From NCBI GenBank assembly GCA_009823505.1, contig VZQC01005904.1, positions 354,044 to 418,043 on the forward strand: 64,000 nt of DNA, read 5' to 3'. The DNA comes from Rhizomys pruinosus (Eukaryota; Chordata; Mammalia; Rodentia; Spalacidae). The notes beneath the pieces are model-generated. The model worked only from the letters and a program-made list of their open reading frames with translations. It did not search any database and was not told the DNA's origin. The translations under genes were made by a program, and so were the position numbers. Below, piece by piece: positions 12,121 through 23,624 of this stretch (position 1 is the first letter of the stretch; the number at the start of each line of letters is the position of its first letter).

Positions 12121-14310
12121 TCCGATCCATATCAAAGCATAGGGTAACCCTACGCCAACCACTCCTGAAGTATAATCCCACAAGACCTCATCCTACCACA
12201 GAGATACATGCAGCCATGTTATTGTAGCTCTCTTCACAATATTGAAAGACTGGAACCAACCCAAGTGGCCCCCAACTGATTGAGTGGTAAAGAGAAAATG
12301 TGGTACATCTATCCACACGAATGGAGTTCTACGCATGGTATAATGAACAGATGAAATCCAGCTGGGCAGTGGTGGCTAACACCTTTTATAACTAACACTA
12401 TGGGAGGCAGAGGCAGGTCGGATTCTTTGTGAGTTCAAGGACCATCCTGGTACCTACAGATGAGTCTCCCAGGACAGCTCGTGGACTACAGGGAAACCTT
12501 GTCTCAAAAACACCACCAGAAAAAAGACCAAAAAAAAAAAAAAAAGATGAAACATGAACTTATGCAGTAATGGATGGAACTAAAAGATACATGTTTTAAG
12601 TGAAGTACACAGTACCCATCTAGTGGATGCAGCACCAAGTACCAAAGTTGTGAGGCAAACTGCAATGTTAATGCTTACATCTCTGATCTAAGAAACAAAC
12701 TGTGCTCATATATTGTGAATCAGCTTAAACAAGGTTCATAATTAAGACTACCATATTATTTCAGACGGAAATATTGTAATGGTTGGAGGGTATGTAATGC
12801 ATAAAAATCAAAAGAAAGAGAAAAAACAACACTTATTGTCATGTACATTGTGTCAACCAAATAGTTATTTTATGGCGATAAGTGCTTCTTTAGTATATTA
12901 TATACAAGGCTGCTTGAGCTTTTGTCCAAACCTTTCTAAAATATATACAGTAGTTAAAGTATCAAGGCTGGTAACTTAGCCTTTCTGGAGGATTAACGAC
13001 CATACTAATGCCCATACCAATGGAGACCTAAGTGGTAACTTTGTTCCTGCCCCCTAGTCAAAAAGGGGGACTATGCATGGGGGCATCTCTTGAAATTCCT
13101 GCAAATTGAGTCACAATTTCCTGTGCAGTGGAGGTCTTGGAGATACTAATGGATCTTCAGCCATGTCCAGCCTATAAAGAGAAAGTCTGCCATGAGCTTC
13201 AACAAGGGAAGCCTGCCTAGCAAGAACTGACTTTGTCCTTCGAGTGGATGGAACTGGTAAAATGAAAAAGCCAAAAGGAGCCAGGGTCTCCCCCCCCACC
13301 CAAAAAAAAACCCCTGAGTGACCACTTGAGGACAAGATCCTTAAGTGACCTTGAAAAACAAAAACCTTGGTTAATCTTGGGCTACTGTGTGGTGCCTAAA
13401 AAATCCAAAGGAAAGGATATAACCAGAAATAAATAATTAGTAATGCCTGAGAAATTGTACTCAGAGCATAAAACTTGAATCTTAATAAAAAGTCAAAAAG
13501 ACAACAAAAAGCATGTTTGTTTTGCCTGTCTTCAATCTTTACTGGCAAGCGCAGGTACCCTAATTGGCTCACTGCTTTTGCCAATTTCAAAGACATGACA
13601 CAGCTTTTCAAACTTCCATATGGACTGAAGACCATGTCTCTCCAAAAATCCTCAAACCTTCAGTGCCGATTGGGACTGCTGAGACATCAATTGATGGACT
13701 GAGCAACTATTGGAGTTTCAGCCTCTTCAGAGTATAGACTGCCATTGTTGGACTACCCAGCAGTGCTGTATCAATGGAGACCATAAAGGAAGATTCAAGA
13801 AAGGACATGGTGCTTACTGACCTCATTTGTTGAATGGGAAGGGAAAACCCCAGTGTGGAGCACAAGGGCAAATTGATGGTTGTTTGGGTCTTTCAAAGGA
13901 GGATCTTCAACATTTCCTTAAGGAAAACATGACATCTTCATCCTAATAAGAAGAAAAAAAAAAAGAAATCATAAGGAAGATGCTAAAACCTATGATATAC
14001 ATAATCTCGAGATATGTGGCATGCATATATGCAATTTGAAGTAGTGATGCACAATTGGAAGGAACAACAACAAAAACAAAAGATATAGTAGGCAAAGAAC
14101 TGACTTGAAAAATGGTAGAACTTCTGCCCAGAAATAGTAAACTTCTGCATTGAAAATATTAAAAGAACCAGAAAAATATTGAAAAACAGGTTGGCAGTAT
14201 GTTAGGAACTCTGGTAGTGGGGAAGAGTCTAGATTTGATTGGAAAATATTTTAATGAATGCACAAAGCTTCAATAAAATTTGCTTTGGAAAAAAAATTAA
14301 AAAAATAAAA
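12121..14310 (+). mobile_element. Younger L1 3' end (ORF2 terminus and long 3' UTR) nested in the older L1
   Basis: 12,180-12,350 follows the end of L1 ORF2. A B1 interrupts it at 12,361-12,540. A 3' UTR of about 1.7 kb then runs to the terminal AAGCTTCAATAAAATTTGC and an A-rich tail near 14,310. Older L1 sequence flanks both sides, so this is a nested insertion. Confidence 0.7.
12361..12540 (+). mobile_element. B1 SINE inside the younger L1
   Basis: It starts CAGCTGGGCAGTGGTGGC, contains GGGAGGCAGAGGCAGG and GTGAGTTCAAGG, and ends in an A-tail. L1 sequence continues on both sides. Confidence 0.75.
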
Positions 14311-14675
14311 AAAGAGCCAACAGACCATGTACATGAACACTCAACCTCAATGAACGTCTCCAACTAGAGGATTCATGATTCACCTTGTTACATAAGCATT
14401 ACTTTCAGAAGTCTGAAGACAAGATTGTCACTCCATCCATGAAGCACCTGTTCCACACAAGGTACCCTCAGTCCCCAAAGCTCCCCTGGAAGGGGATTCC
14501 TGGCAGAACTTCACACTGATAGGAAGGCCCAGAAATGGGAAGAACACATGAGAGACTCTTTACCCTGTTCTGGTCTTCAAGGGTGTAGACCAAATCCTGG
14601 AAAGGCATTCTCCCTTCATAATGCAACAATCTGGAACACTTGCTAAAATTTAGAGCCCATGGATATATTTTTAAA
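14311..14675. other. Unassigned block between the younger L1 tail and the older L1
   Basis: About 365 bases match no repeat I recognise. They sit after the younger L1's A-rich tail and before the older L1 resumes (ATAGGTTAGTTGAATGGATA). They may have been carried in with the L1 or be a separate insertion. Confidence 0.4.
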
Positions 14676-15569
14676 AAGGCATAGGTTAGTTGAATGGATA
14701 GGAATGTCCTCCACCTTTTGTTGTCTACAAAACTCATCTTACCTTCAGGGATAGGCGTCACATTAGAGTAAAAGGATGGGAAAAAATATCTAGCTAAGCA
14801 AATGGACCAGGAAAGAAGTAGGTATTGCTGTCTCTAATATCTCATAAAATAGATCTCAAAGTAAAATTAATCTGAAAAATGAGGAGGCTCATTCTGACAG
14901 CAGAAAAATTAACCAAGAAGACATTATAGTCCTAAAACATATAGCTCACACATATACTCACATATACATGTGCACATGTGCCCACATGCTTTTGACGCTA
15001 CTATATCAAGCCATAGATTACCCTCATCCAGTAATACTAGGTGATTTGAGAAATCTACTTTTCCTAATAAAACAGGTCAATCTGGACAAAATAAACATAG
15101 AAACATTGGATTTAACTTACACACATCAGACCTACACAGACATCTCGATATTCCACCTAATCGACGACATACCTTCTACTAGAGCTCATGGGTTCTCTAA
15201 AATAGACCATATAGTGAGACATAAAACAAACTCAACAAACAAATACAGAAATATTGAAATAGTTCTGTGATCATATCTTACCACAATGCAATAATGCTTT
15301 AAATTAACAGCAAAAGAATCTCTAGTAATTACACAAAATTCAGAGGGCTTAACACACTATTGAAATAATGAATGGGCCAAAGAAGGAAACAAGAAAAGAA
15401 AAAAATTCTAGAACTAAAAATGAAAACAATAAAAAATAACACAGCAAAACTATCTGAAACAATTTAAAAAGCAGTCCTAAAGGGGAAATTTATAGTTCTA
15501 AGCACCTAGAATGAAAAATCAAGAAAAACACAAAATAATGACTAATAATCAACTCAAGAATTTGGAAAA

Positions 15570-15800
15570 ATTGGGGGCTGAGGAGAAGGTGCTCAGTGAT
15601 TAAGAGCCTGGCTGTCTTGCAGAAGACCCACGTTCAATCTCAGAACCCACAGCAACAAACTTGTGAACTCCAGTCTTCAACCGGATCCAATGCCCTCTTC
15701 TGAGTCCATGGAGTCTGAACAACATTGTCCAGATTACATACATGCAGACAAACACACATACACATAAAATAATAAATAAAATATTAAAAATAAATAGAAA
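15570..15800 (+). mobile_element. B2 SINE inside the older L1 (noisy)
   Basis: GGGGGCTGAGGAGAAGGTGC, a B-box-like CACGTTCAATCTC and an AATAAATAAA tail identify an eroded B2. Confidence 0.6.
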
Positions 15801-16228
15801 TTTGGAAAAATGGAAATAAACTAATACCCAAAGAAGAAATAATAAAAAATAACATCAGAAAATTAGTGAAACAGAAACAAAGAAAACAATACAATAATCA
15901 CTAATCTAAGAGATGGTTCTTTGTAAATAAACAGACCCTCTAGCCCAATAACCAAAAGAAAGAAAGAGAAGACCCAAATTAAGAAGAATCAAGATGAAAA
16001 AAGAAACATAAAATCGACTACCAAAAAATTCAGAGCAAGTTTAAGAAAAGATTTTTAAAAACTTATAGGTTTATGAAGTTAGAAAACCTAAAGGAATAGA
16101 TGAATTTAGTATGATTCTTCTGAACCACCAAAGATCAAGAAGAGATCAACAACTTAAATAGATCAGTAACAAATAAGGATATTTAACAATAATAAAAAGC
16201 CTTTTAAGTAAAAAAAAAAAAAACAAAG

Positions 16229-16458
16229 GAGCCGGGAGAGATGGCCCTAGCGGTTAAGAGCAACCGACTGCTCTTCAGAGGACCGGGTCAATCCCACCCA
16301 GCAACCCACATGCGGCTAAGAACTGTCTTAACTCCGTTCCAGGAGGAACTGAATGCCTTCTTCTGACTCCAGGCATTGCATGACATGGGTGCACAAACCT
16401 TACATACCAGACAGTACATTCATACATATACAAGAATAAAAAAATTTAAAAAGCCAGG
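16229..16458 (+). mobile_element. B2 SINE inside the older L1
   Basis: GAGATGGCCCTAGCGGTTAA matches the local B2 subfamily with indels. L1 ORF2 text resumes afterwards (CCAGGTCCAGATAGATTCAT). Confidence 0.75.
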
Positions 16459-16532
16459 TCCAGATAGATTCATAGCAGAATTCTACCAGACCCTCAAAGA
16501 ACTATAGTCAATAGTTCTTGAAGTATTATTTT

Positions 16533-16685
16533 GAGGGGCTTTTTGAGACGGGTTCTCTCTTAGCCCAGCTGACCTGAACTCTGCTATTGAACCAGGCTTG
16601 GCCTTGAACTCACAGAGATCCACCTGCCTCTCTGCATCCTAATTCTGGGATTAAAGGGTGTGCAACCACAAAACCTGGCTTCTTG
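16533..16685 (-). mobile_element. B1 SINE, antisense, inside the older L1
   Basis: TTTTTGAGACGGGTTCTC, GGCCTTGAACTCACAGAGAT and GGGATTAAAGGGTGTG read as a reverse B1. Confidence 0.75.
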
Positions 16686-18339
16686 TAAGTCATTAAAAAA
16701 AAAATAGAAACAGAAGGACACTTCCAAATTCCTTCTATATTACTCTAATACCAAAATCAGGTAAAAACACAAGAAAAGCGAAAAAAAAAAAAAAAAGAAA
16801 GAAGAAGAAAGAAAAGGGCATATCCATGATGAACACAGATATAAAAATTCTCAATAAATATAGAAAACCAAAATACAGCATATGTCAGGAAAATCAATCC
16901 ACAATTATCAAGTTTATTTTATTCTAGAGATGCAGGGATGGCTCAACATAATGTCAATAAATGAAATAAATCATATAAATGGACAAAAATCACTTGATCA
17001 TCTCAATAGTTACTATTTCTTAAGAGAAGAGATCTGCCATGCCATCATGCTAAAAGTCCTAGAGACTAGGAGTGGGGGAACATAGCTTAAACAAATAAAG
17101 GGCACGAAGACAAACTCACAGCCAACACACCCTAAATGGAGAAAACACTTGAAACAATCCATTAACATCAAAGGACTCAGTACTAATACAGAGAATACTT
17201 GCTCAAACCATGTGTTAGTTTCTGCTCTTTTCATATAGATAGGAAATGGAAACAATTAAATGATCTAACTGAATGGAGATAGAAATGTAATATAAAGAAA
17301 GAATATATATATAATATAATAATATAAATAATATAAAAAAAGGAAGATGTTCAATAGTAAACAAATCATGAAATTTTCAGGTAGATGGCTAGAATTAGGA
17401 AAACATTATGAATGAGCTAACCCAGATGAAAAAAAGACAAACTCAGCATGTTCTCTTTATTCATGGACCCTAGCTCTGAATCTTTAGAAGTGAACACTAT
17501 AGCCTGAAGTTACATCAGAAGCCAGGAAAGTAAAACAAGGACCATGCGCTGGGGAGAGAGAACTCGGATAAGGGACTAGTAGGACACAGGTGCTTCAAGG
17601 GAAGAATGGGGGGAGGGACAGAGGAGGAGCGGAGGAAGGAACGATAAGTACTATCAAAGCATGTTTGAAAAAAATGGAAAACATTCTTTTATAGGCTTAC
17701 TTAATAATACATAGATCTTAATTTTGTGTGCATAAATACACACACACATACACAGTGGAGCTATACCACATGCGTGATAATGCTCTCCCAGAGAACCACA
17801 GACCGTCTAACAAAGCCCCAGGGGCCAAGAGTAGGAAACCTCCCTCCTTGGAGTTGTTGGTCCAGGTGGTCAAAGAGACTCACAAAACAATGTAGGCTTT
17901 GCCATTGCCGTTGTTGCTCCCCCAAACTTACAGGTAAGACCCACTGCGCTGAAGACACAACAATTTCAGACACAGGACTGGAGGACTGAGATGGGACTCG
18001 ACCTGGAAGTCTCCTCCCAGAGGACTAGCTCTCATAGTATGGAAGGCTGCCCAGGAAAAAGCAAACAATAGTCCTATCCAGCTGTAAAAGCCTAAAAACA
18101 CAACAATGACTGCAGCAAGATATACCTAATGGTGGCAATAAGTGGGCACTTTTATACTTGGGAGTAACCAAACAACTCTCTAATTGGGACTAAGACCCAC
18201 TCATTAAGAAAGTCATTCTTGGTTACTGAAGTAATCCTAGCCCAATACCCGTGGCTGGAGAGGTCATAGACCTTACAGGAGAACTCACTACTGCCATTTC
18301 CTAAAGCCAATATAATTTCTCTTTTCTAAATTTATTCTT

Positions 18340-18505
18340 TTCTCTTTTTTTTTTTTTTTTTTTTTGGCTGTTTTGGACAGGGTCTCCCTGTAGCTACAGC
18401 TGTCTGGAAGTCACTTGTAGACCAGGCTGGCCTTGAACTCACAAAGATCCGCCTGCCTCTGCCCCCAAGTGCAGGATTAAGGGTGGTGCCACCAACAACG
18501 CAGCT
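18340..18505 (-). mobile_element. B1 SINE, antisense
   Basis: A poly(T) run is followed by GGACAGGGTCTCCCTGTAGC and GACCAGGCTGGCCTTGAACT. It lies within the L1 3' UTR. Confidence 0.85.
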
Positions 18506-18524
18506 ATTCTTTATTTTTTATTTT

Positions 18525-18775
18525 TTTTTTGCATTTTTGAGACAGGTTTCACCTATAGCCCCAGGTGGCTTGCAAATCATTCTGTAGACCAGGCTGGCCT
18601 TGAACTCACAGAGATCCACCTGCCTCTGCCTCCCGAGTGCTGGGATTAAAGGTGTGTGCCACCATGCTGGGCTTAAAGACGGTTCTTTGCCGCCATGTGG
18701 GTGCTGGGAATCCCACCTGGATCCTCTGCTAGAGCAGTCAGCACTCTTAACCGCTGAGCCATCTCTCCAGCCCCG
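18525..18775 (-). mobile_element. Composite tRNA-head/B1 SINE, antisense
   Basis: 18,525-18,672 is an antisense B1 body. It joins without a gap to 18,673-18,775, the antisense 5' head of a B2-like element (CTTAACCGCTGAGCCATC; CTCTCCAGCCCC). On the minus strand the tRNA-like head therefore precedes the 7SL-like body. It could be a fused dimer or a B1 inserted in a truncated B2. Confidence 0.6.
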
Positions 18776-18826
18776 ATATTTATTATTTATTATTTATTTA
18801 TTTATTTATTTATTTTTATTTTTTTT

Positions 18827-18976
18827 TTTTTGGTCTTTTCGAGACAGGGTCTCCTTCTAGTCCCAGCTGTCCTGGAACTCACTCTGTAGACCAGGCTGGC
18901 CTTGAACTCACAAAGATCCACCTGCCTCTGCCTCCCAAGTGCTAGGATTAAAGGTGTGCGCCACCACGCCCGGCTG
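18827..18976 (-). mobile_element. B1 SINE, antisense
   Basis: TTTTCGAGACAGGGTCTCC through GCGCCACCACGCCCGGC is a full antisense B1. A TTTA-rich run (18,778-18,826) lies at its tail side. Confidence 0.9.
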
Positions 18977-19328
18977 ATATTTATTCTTATATCCACAGAT
19001 AAGCATAGCTCCCACTTCTCATCAAAGATGCTTTTTACAACAGCTGGAGACACTACAGAGACATACAATTGGTCAAAATGCAGAGAATAAGTGACTGGAG
19101 TCCCCAGGTCAATTGGTACATCTAAAATGAAGCCCTTGCACCTAAAGGGATGTATAGACAGACAGACAGACAACACAGACAGACAGACAACAATAATAAT
19201 TAGGGAAGGTCTGGGAATTGAGAGGGAGCAGGAGGCATATGGGAGGATGGGACGGTGACAGGGAGGATGGGAACGATATACAGTACTCACATATGAAATT
19301 CTCAAAAAATAAAAAAATAAAAATTATA

Positions 19329-20130
19329 TTCCAAAATTAAAAATCACGGAAAAATCTTCAAACTCGTATGCAACCAAAAATACACAGTTAAAACCAGTGA
19401 GCTAATGCTGCTCTTTCAGGGTGACTCTGTGCTGCTGCACCAGAAGTTTGAAGGTGGGTCGTTTTCAAAGAAAGGAAGTTTCTTTAGCTTACTCTGGCAA
19501 CTGAAGAGCATGCCGGCATTGGCTCTAGTGTACTGTCACCTATGTCTCAAAACCCTTGTATTTATTACCTTCTTCCTGATAGGTAAGGGTTGGTTGTGGT
19601 TCAGTCCTCAGAGATTCATGTGCTTGAAATTCAGTGCAGAGATACTGAGGCTGTGGCATATTCGCGGGGTGGAGCCTAGTAGGAACCAGTTAGAACCCCA
19701 GTGCTTCACCCTCACTTTTGTAGGACCGAATCAGCTCTCATGGGACCAGATTAGTTCTTCAGGAGCAGGTTGCTTTATGTGAGCCAGGCACCTCTGCTGA
19801 ATTGCTTTGCTGGGTCCACCACCCTCACTGTGGTGTACCACTACCAGGAGGCCCTCACGAGACATAGGTGACAGTACCCACGGGAAGATTCGCTACACAC
19901 CCGGGCTTCACTCTCTATGGTGCATGATCCAGCTGTGGCTTCAATTACTGTGCTTTATTTAACCTTCTGCACCTTCAGGTTCCTTGTCTAACTGAAGATA
20001 ATCATAATTGCTGCTCCCGGGGATCTCAGGAGGGTTGGCTGAGATGATTCTAGCCCAGTTCCACACTTCAAGGAATGTTTTTTATGTAGTTACAAGCATT
20101 TGGGAAATGGTTAAATAAATCATATACACG
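19329..20130. other. Non-repetitive stretch, copy 2
   Basis: Identical to 1,310-2,111. I see no mobile element, splice-site series or recognisable protein. Confidence 0.65.
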
Positions 20131-20145
20131 TGTATAGTGAAATCT

Positions 20146-20560
20146 GTTTTTCTTTTTTTGAGACAGGATCTCATATAACTAAGGCTGGTTTGGAACTCTC
20201 TGTGAAGCTAAAGATGATCTTGAATTTCTATCCTTCTATGGCTACCTTCTGAGTGCTGGGATTACAGGGATGTGCCACCAAGCTTGTGTAGTGTTAAAGA
20301 TTAAATTCTCTCTCTTTTTTTTTTTTTTTTTTTTTTTGGTCTTTTTCGAGACAGGGTTTTCCCGTAGCCCCCAGCTGTCCCGGCGAACTCACTCTGTCAA
20401 CCAGGCTGGCCTTGCAACGCACAAAGATCCTCCTGCCTCTGCCTCCCGAATGCTAGGATTAAAGGCATACACCACCACACCCTGTGAAGATTAAATTCTC
20501 ATACAAGCTAGGCAAACACTCTATCACCTGACCTCCATTCTTATTGACACTCTCATAATT
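20146..20560 (-). mobile_element. B4-like SINE split by a B1, antisense
   Basis: The outer element begins as an old antisense B1 (GAGACAGGATCTCATATAAC) and ends with an ID-like tail (GCTAGGCAAACACTCTATCA), as in B4-type elements. A younger antisense B1 at about 20,311-20,485 is flanked by the direct repeat AAGATTAAATTCTC. Confidence 0.7.
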
Positions 20561-20592
20561 ACCTAGAGAAAAATGTCAAAAATTGTATTTCC

Positions 20593-20830
20593 GGGGCTGG
20601 AGAGAGAGCCTAGCGGTTAAGAGCATCGCTGCTCTTGCAGAGGACCTGGGTTCAATCCCCAGCACCCACATGGTGGTTAAGAACCATCTGTAACTCCAAT
20701 TCCAAGAGAACTCCAGTTCCAGGGGAATCTGAGACCCTCTTCTGACTTCCAAGGCATTGCACGACACAGGTGCACAAACCTACATGCAGACAGTACACTC
20801 ATACATACAAAAATAAATTTAAAAATTTTT
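20593..20830 (+). mobile_element. B2 SINE
   Basis: GGGGCTGGAGAGAGAGCC, CTAGCGGTTAAGAGC (A-box region) and GGGTTCAATCCCC (B-box region) are present, with a 3' AT-rich tail. Confidence 0.9.
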
Positions 20831-21334
20831 TAAAAAGAAATGAGATTAAAAAAACTCAATTAAAAATTATATTTCCTTCTTTCTAGTCGTTATCTCTACT
20901 GAGGGTCTGCCAGGTGAATTTGTTTTTTTAGGGGGGGGATGAAGACAAAAGCTGGGCATGGTGACACATGCCTTTAATCCCAGCACTCAGGAGGCAGAGG
21001 CGAGTGAATCTCTATGAGATCAATACCAGCCTGCCTATGATATATGTGGCATGCATATATGCATATTTTGGAGTGATGCATATTGGAAGGAATAATAATA
21101 ACAACAACAACAAAAAGACTGAGTCAAAGAACTGACTGAAACAGTAAACTTCTGCTTGAAACAGTAAACTCCTGCATTGGGAATTTTGAGAGAGACTGAG
21201 AAAAAGATGAAAAACATGTTTGGCAGAATGCATGAGATCTGGTTGGGTGGGGGGGTAGGGAAGGGAGGGAATGGGTCTAGATTTGATTTGAATTTTATAT
21301 GAAATGCACAAAGCTTCAATAAAAAATTGGCTTG

Positions 21335-21462
21335 NNNNNNNNNNNNNNNNNNNNNNNNNNNNNNNNNNNNNNNNNNNNNNNNNNNNNNNNNNNNNNNNNN
21401 NNNNNNNNNNNNNNNNNNNNNNNNNNNNNNNNNNNNNNNNNNNNNNNNNNNNNNNNNNNNNN
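21335..21462. other. Assembly gap, 128 N
   Basis: A run of 128 N inside L1 sequence. The noisy copy offers about 178 bases here (3,415-3,592), including TCACAATAGCAAGAGCTGGA, an ORF2-end motif. The true gap content is therefore probably more L1. Confidence 1.
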
Positions 21463-21592
21463 GACATCACGAGCTTTGCAGGAAAATGGCTGGAGCTAGA
21501 GGACATCATGCTGAGTGAAGTAACACAGTCCCAGAAAAACAAACGACGAATGGTATCCCTCATCTGTGGATGCTAGTGCCAATTACCTAGTT
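21463..21592 (+). pseudogene. L1 ORF2 C-terminal fragment
   Basis: A short frame reads FAGKWLELEDIMLSEVTQSQ and then a terminal stop, matching the end of rodent L1 ORF2 (reverse-transcriptase protein). Only the last ~40 residues remain and the N gap cuts off the rest. It is followed by the short form of the L1 3' UTR. Confidence 0.8.
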
Positions 21593-22334
21593 GTAAGTAT
21601 TTCTTGTGCAGGGCCCCTTGAGCTTTTGTCCAAGTAGTTGGGAGTAATGCATATTGGAAACAAGTGATGCAGAAAGGACTGCATCAAAGAACTGACTGAA
21701 ACAGTGAACTTCTGTTCAAAACAGTCAACTTCCACATGGAGAAAGCATGTTTGGCAGAATGCATGAGCTCTGGTGGGGAGGGGGGATAGGGTGGGGGACA
21801 CAGGTCTAGATTTGATAATCTTGTACAAATATATATAAAAAAGTAAAATAAAATAAAAAGCAAAAAAAAATTGGCTTTGAAAAAAAAAAAAAAGACCAGC
21901 CTGGTTCTCGTCATAGTGAGTTCCAGGCCATCTGGAGCTACAGGAAGACCCTATCTCAAAAAGACAAAATAAAAAAATATTTAGGACATGGTAACAATAC
22001 CAAACAAAATGAAGGCAGAATGTATTCCTGTGTGTGCCAAGTGTGGGAGTGAGCCTGTTTAGAAGGAAGGAAATCACAGGCTGCCTGAGACATTTTCAGA
22101 AAATGGTTATTGTAAGACCTGGATAAGATGTTGATCGTCAGAGTCTATGGCACCTGTTTGCACATATCAGATGGGTGTTGGGCTCCAGAAGGTCCTGGTT
22201 TGGTCTCCCCAAACAGCACGTTTCTTGCCTGTCCCTGACAAGACCCCTAGGAAGAAAGTTAGTGTGCTCCAAATGACTTTAACCACATTTAGGCCCTCAG
22301 AGGAGACGTGGGGCTTCCAGTAGGTAACATCGGG

Positions 22335-22430
22335 CCAGAACCTGCCTCAGCCAGAACCTGCCTCAGCCAGAACCTGCCTCAGCCAGAACCTGCCTCAGCC
22401 AGAACTTGCCTCAGCCAGAACCTGCATCAT
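22335..22430 (+). repeat. 16-base minisatellite, copy 2
   Basis: Six units of CCAGAACCTGCCTCAG, identical in number and variants to 4,485-4,580. An unselected minisatellite with identical variants in both copies argues for the two copies being the same locus. Confidence 0.95.
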
Positions 22431-22664
22431 CCAGGAGCCAGTGGTGGAGGAACTTCTGCCCACATGCAGCTTCAGCTCCCTCCTCCTCTCTCCTTTCTTT
22501 CTGTCATGACTCTTCAAATGCTTCCCTCATGCCTCAGATGTTTGGATTATTTTCATACAAGGTAAGCAGCGTGAACGCTTACTGTCGAAGAAGTGAGAGC
22601 CAGCCGAGAAGGGAGTGAGTGATGCAAAAGGAAGTGGAGTAGTGGAGACGGAGCAATGCCAAGG

Positions 22665-22808
22665 GTCAAGAGTCCACACTAGTGTTCCAGAGGACCCAGG
22701 TTCAGTTCCCAGCACATGTGGGCTGATCACAACCACCCCCAAGGGGTCTAACGTCTGTTTCTGGCCTCCATGGATACATGGACTCACATGCACACACCCC
22801 TCTCTCCC

Positions 22809-22850
<42 letters not shown>

Positions 22851-22860
22851 CACCATTTTT
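22665..22860 (+). mobile_element. B3-like SINE with (CA)n tail
   Basis: AGAGGACCCAGGTTCAGTTC is the B-box region of a tRNA-derived SINE. A (CA)n tract occupies about 22,811-22,852. Confidence 0.5.
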
Positions 22861-23405
22861 TCAAATATTTTATTTAAAATGTGATGGAATGGAACACTAA
22901 GAACATAGAAAAGATTGGGTTTTTCTAACATGAGAAGTTATTGTTGTTGTGTTTTTCCATGTATTAAGCTATTACCAGAAGGTCATTTGGGCAGCTTCCT
23001 GGTCTGGGTCTCTGAGCCAGATGCGTCATTTATTTAAAAGCATCCCTGTTCCTCTGAGGAAAAAATCCCGAAGGAGAGTTATATACATTCAAAGACTCTA
23101 CAACTAGGTGGTATTTCAAATCAGTGAGGAGAGATGGGTCATTTGGTGAATGCGAATGAGGCAACAGAACAGCTATCTGACAAAGAAAGAGGAGCCCAGC
23201 CGCATATTCCACAGGGAGACAAAGCCCAGAGATCAAATAGGTGATGGAGAAAATGAAACTGTGAAAGTACTAAGAGAAACACTTTCATGGGGAAGAACAT
23301 TTTGATAGGTATAAACAAAATGTATAATTGAAAGGGGAAAATTTATGAAATTCATTTATGGATTCAAATAATAAATTAAAACAGTTTCATCAAAAATGAA
23401 ACTTT

Positions 23406-23564
23406 GGAGCCAGGTGTGGTGGCACACGCCTTTAATCCTAACACTTGGGAGGCAGAGACAGGCGGATCCCTGTGAGTTCAAGGCCAGCCTGGTCTACAGA
23501 GTGAGTTCCAGGCCATCTGGGACTACAGGGAGACCCTGTCTCAAAAAGACACACACACATACAC

Positions 23565-23599
<35 letters not shown>

Positions 23600-23607
23600 C
23601 ACACGCA
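23406..23607 (+). mobile_element. B1 SINE with (AC)n in its tail
   Basis: GAGCCAGGTGTGGTGGCACA through GAGACCCTGTCTCAAAAAG is a complete B1. The A-tail has turned into an AC microsatellite from about 23,551. Confidence 0.9.
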
Positions 23608-23624
23608 CGCAAAGGAAACTTTGG

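Larger units (their letters stand above)
14676..17680 (+). mobile_element. Older Lx-like L1, ORF2 remnant
   Basis: The order follows L1 ORF2: the endonuclease region (AGAGTAAAAGGATGGGAAAA; AATAGACCATATAGTGAGAC), a linker (GGTTCTTTGTAAATAAACAG), the reverse-transcriptase region (AGGGCATATCCATGATGAAC; GATCATCTCAATAG) and an ORF2-end-like stretch at 17,340-17,480. Stops and indels are frequent. Three SINEs are inserted. The 3' UTR continues to about 19,315. Confidence 0.7.
17765..19328 (+). mobile_element. Lx-type L1 3' UTR with three SINE insertions
   Basis: GAGGACTAGCTCTCATAGTA, AAAGCAAACAATAGTCC and, after the SINEs, GCAGAGAATAAGTGACTGGA follow the rodent Lx 3' UTR as I know it. It ends in an A-rich stretch around 19,305-19,330. 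The block at 18,340-18,976 is three successive SINE insertions. Confidence 0.7.
20950..21960 (+). mobile_element. B1 split by L1 3' sequence
   Basis: The B1 5' half (20,950-21,035) and 3' half (21,893-21,960) carry the repeated ACCAGCCTG at the break, consistent with a target-site duplication. The insert holds an L1 3' UTR piece (21,036-21,334), the N gap, then an ORF2 end with a second 3' UTR (21,463-21,892). One L1 tail therefore sits upstream of another. Confidence 0.75.

Noticed and set aside
21012..21563. 183-codon minus-strand frame
   Set aside because: It spans the N gap and antisense L1 3' sequence, so its openness is an artefact of unknown bases.
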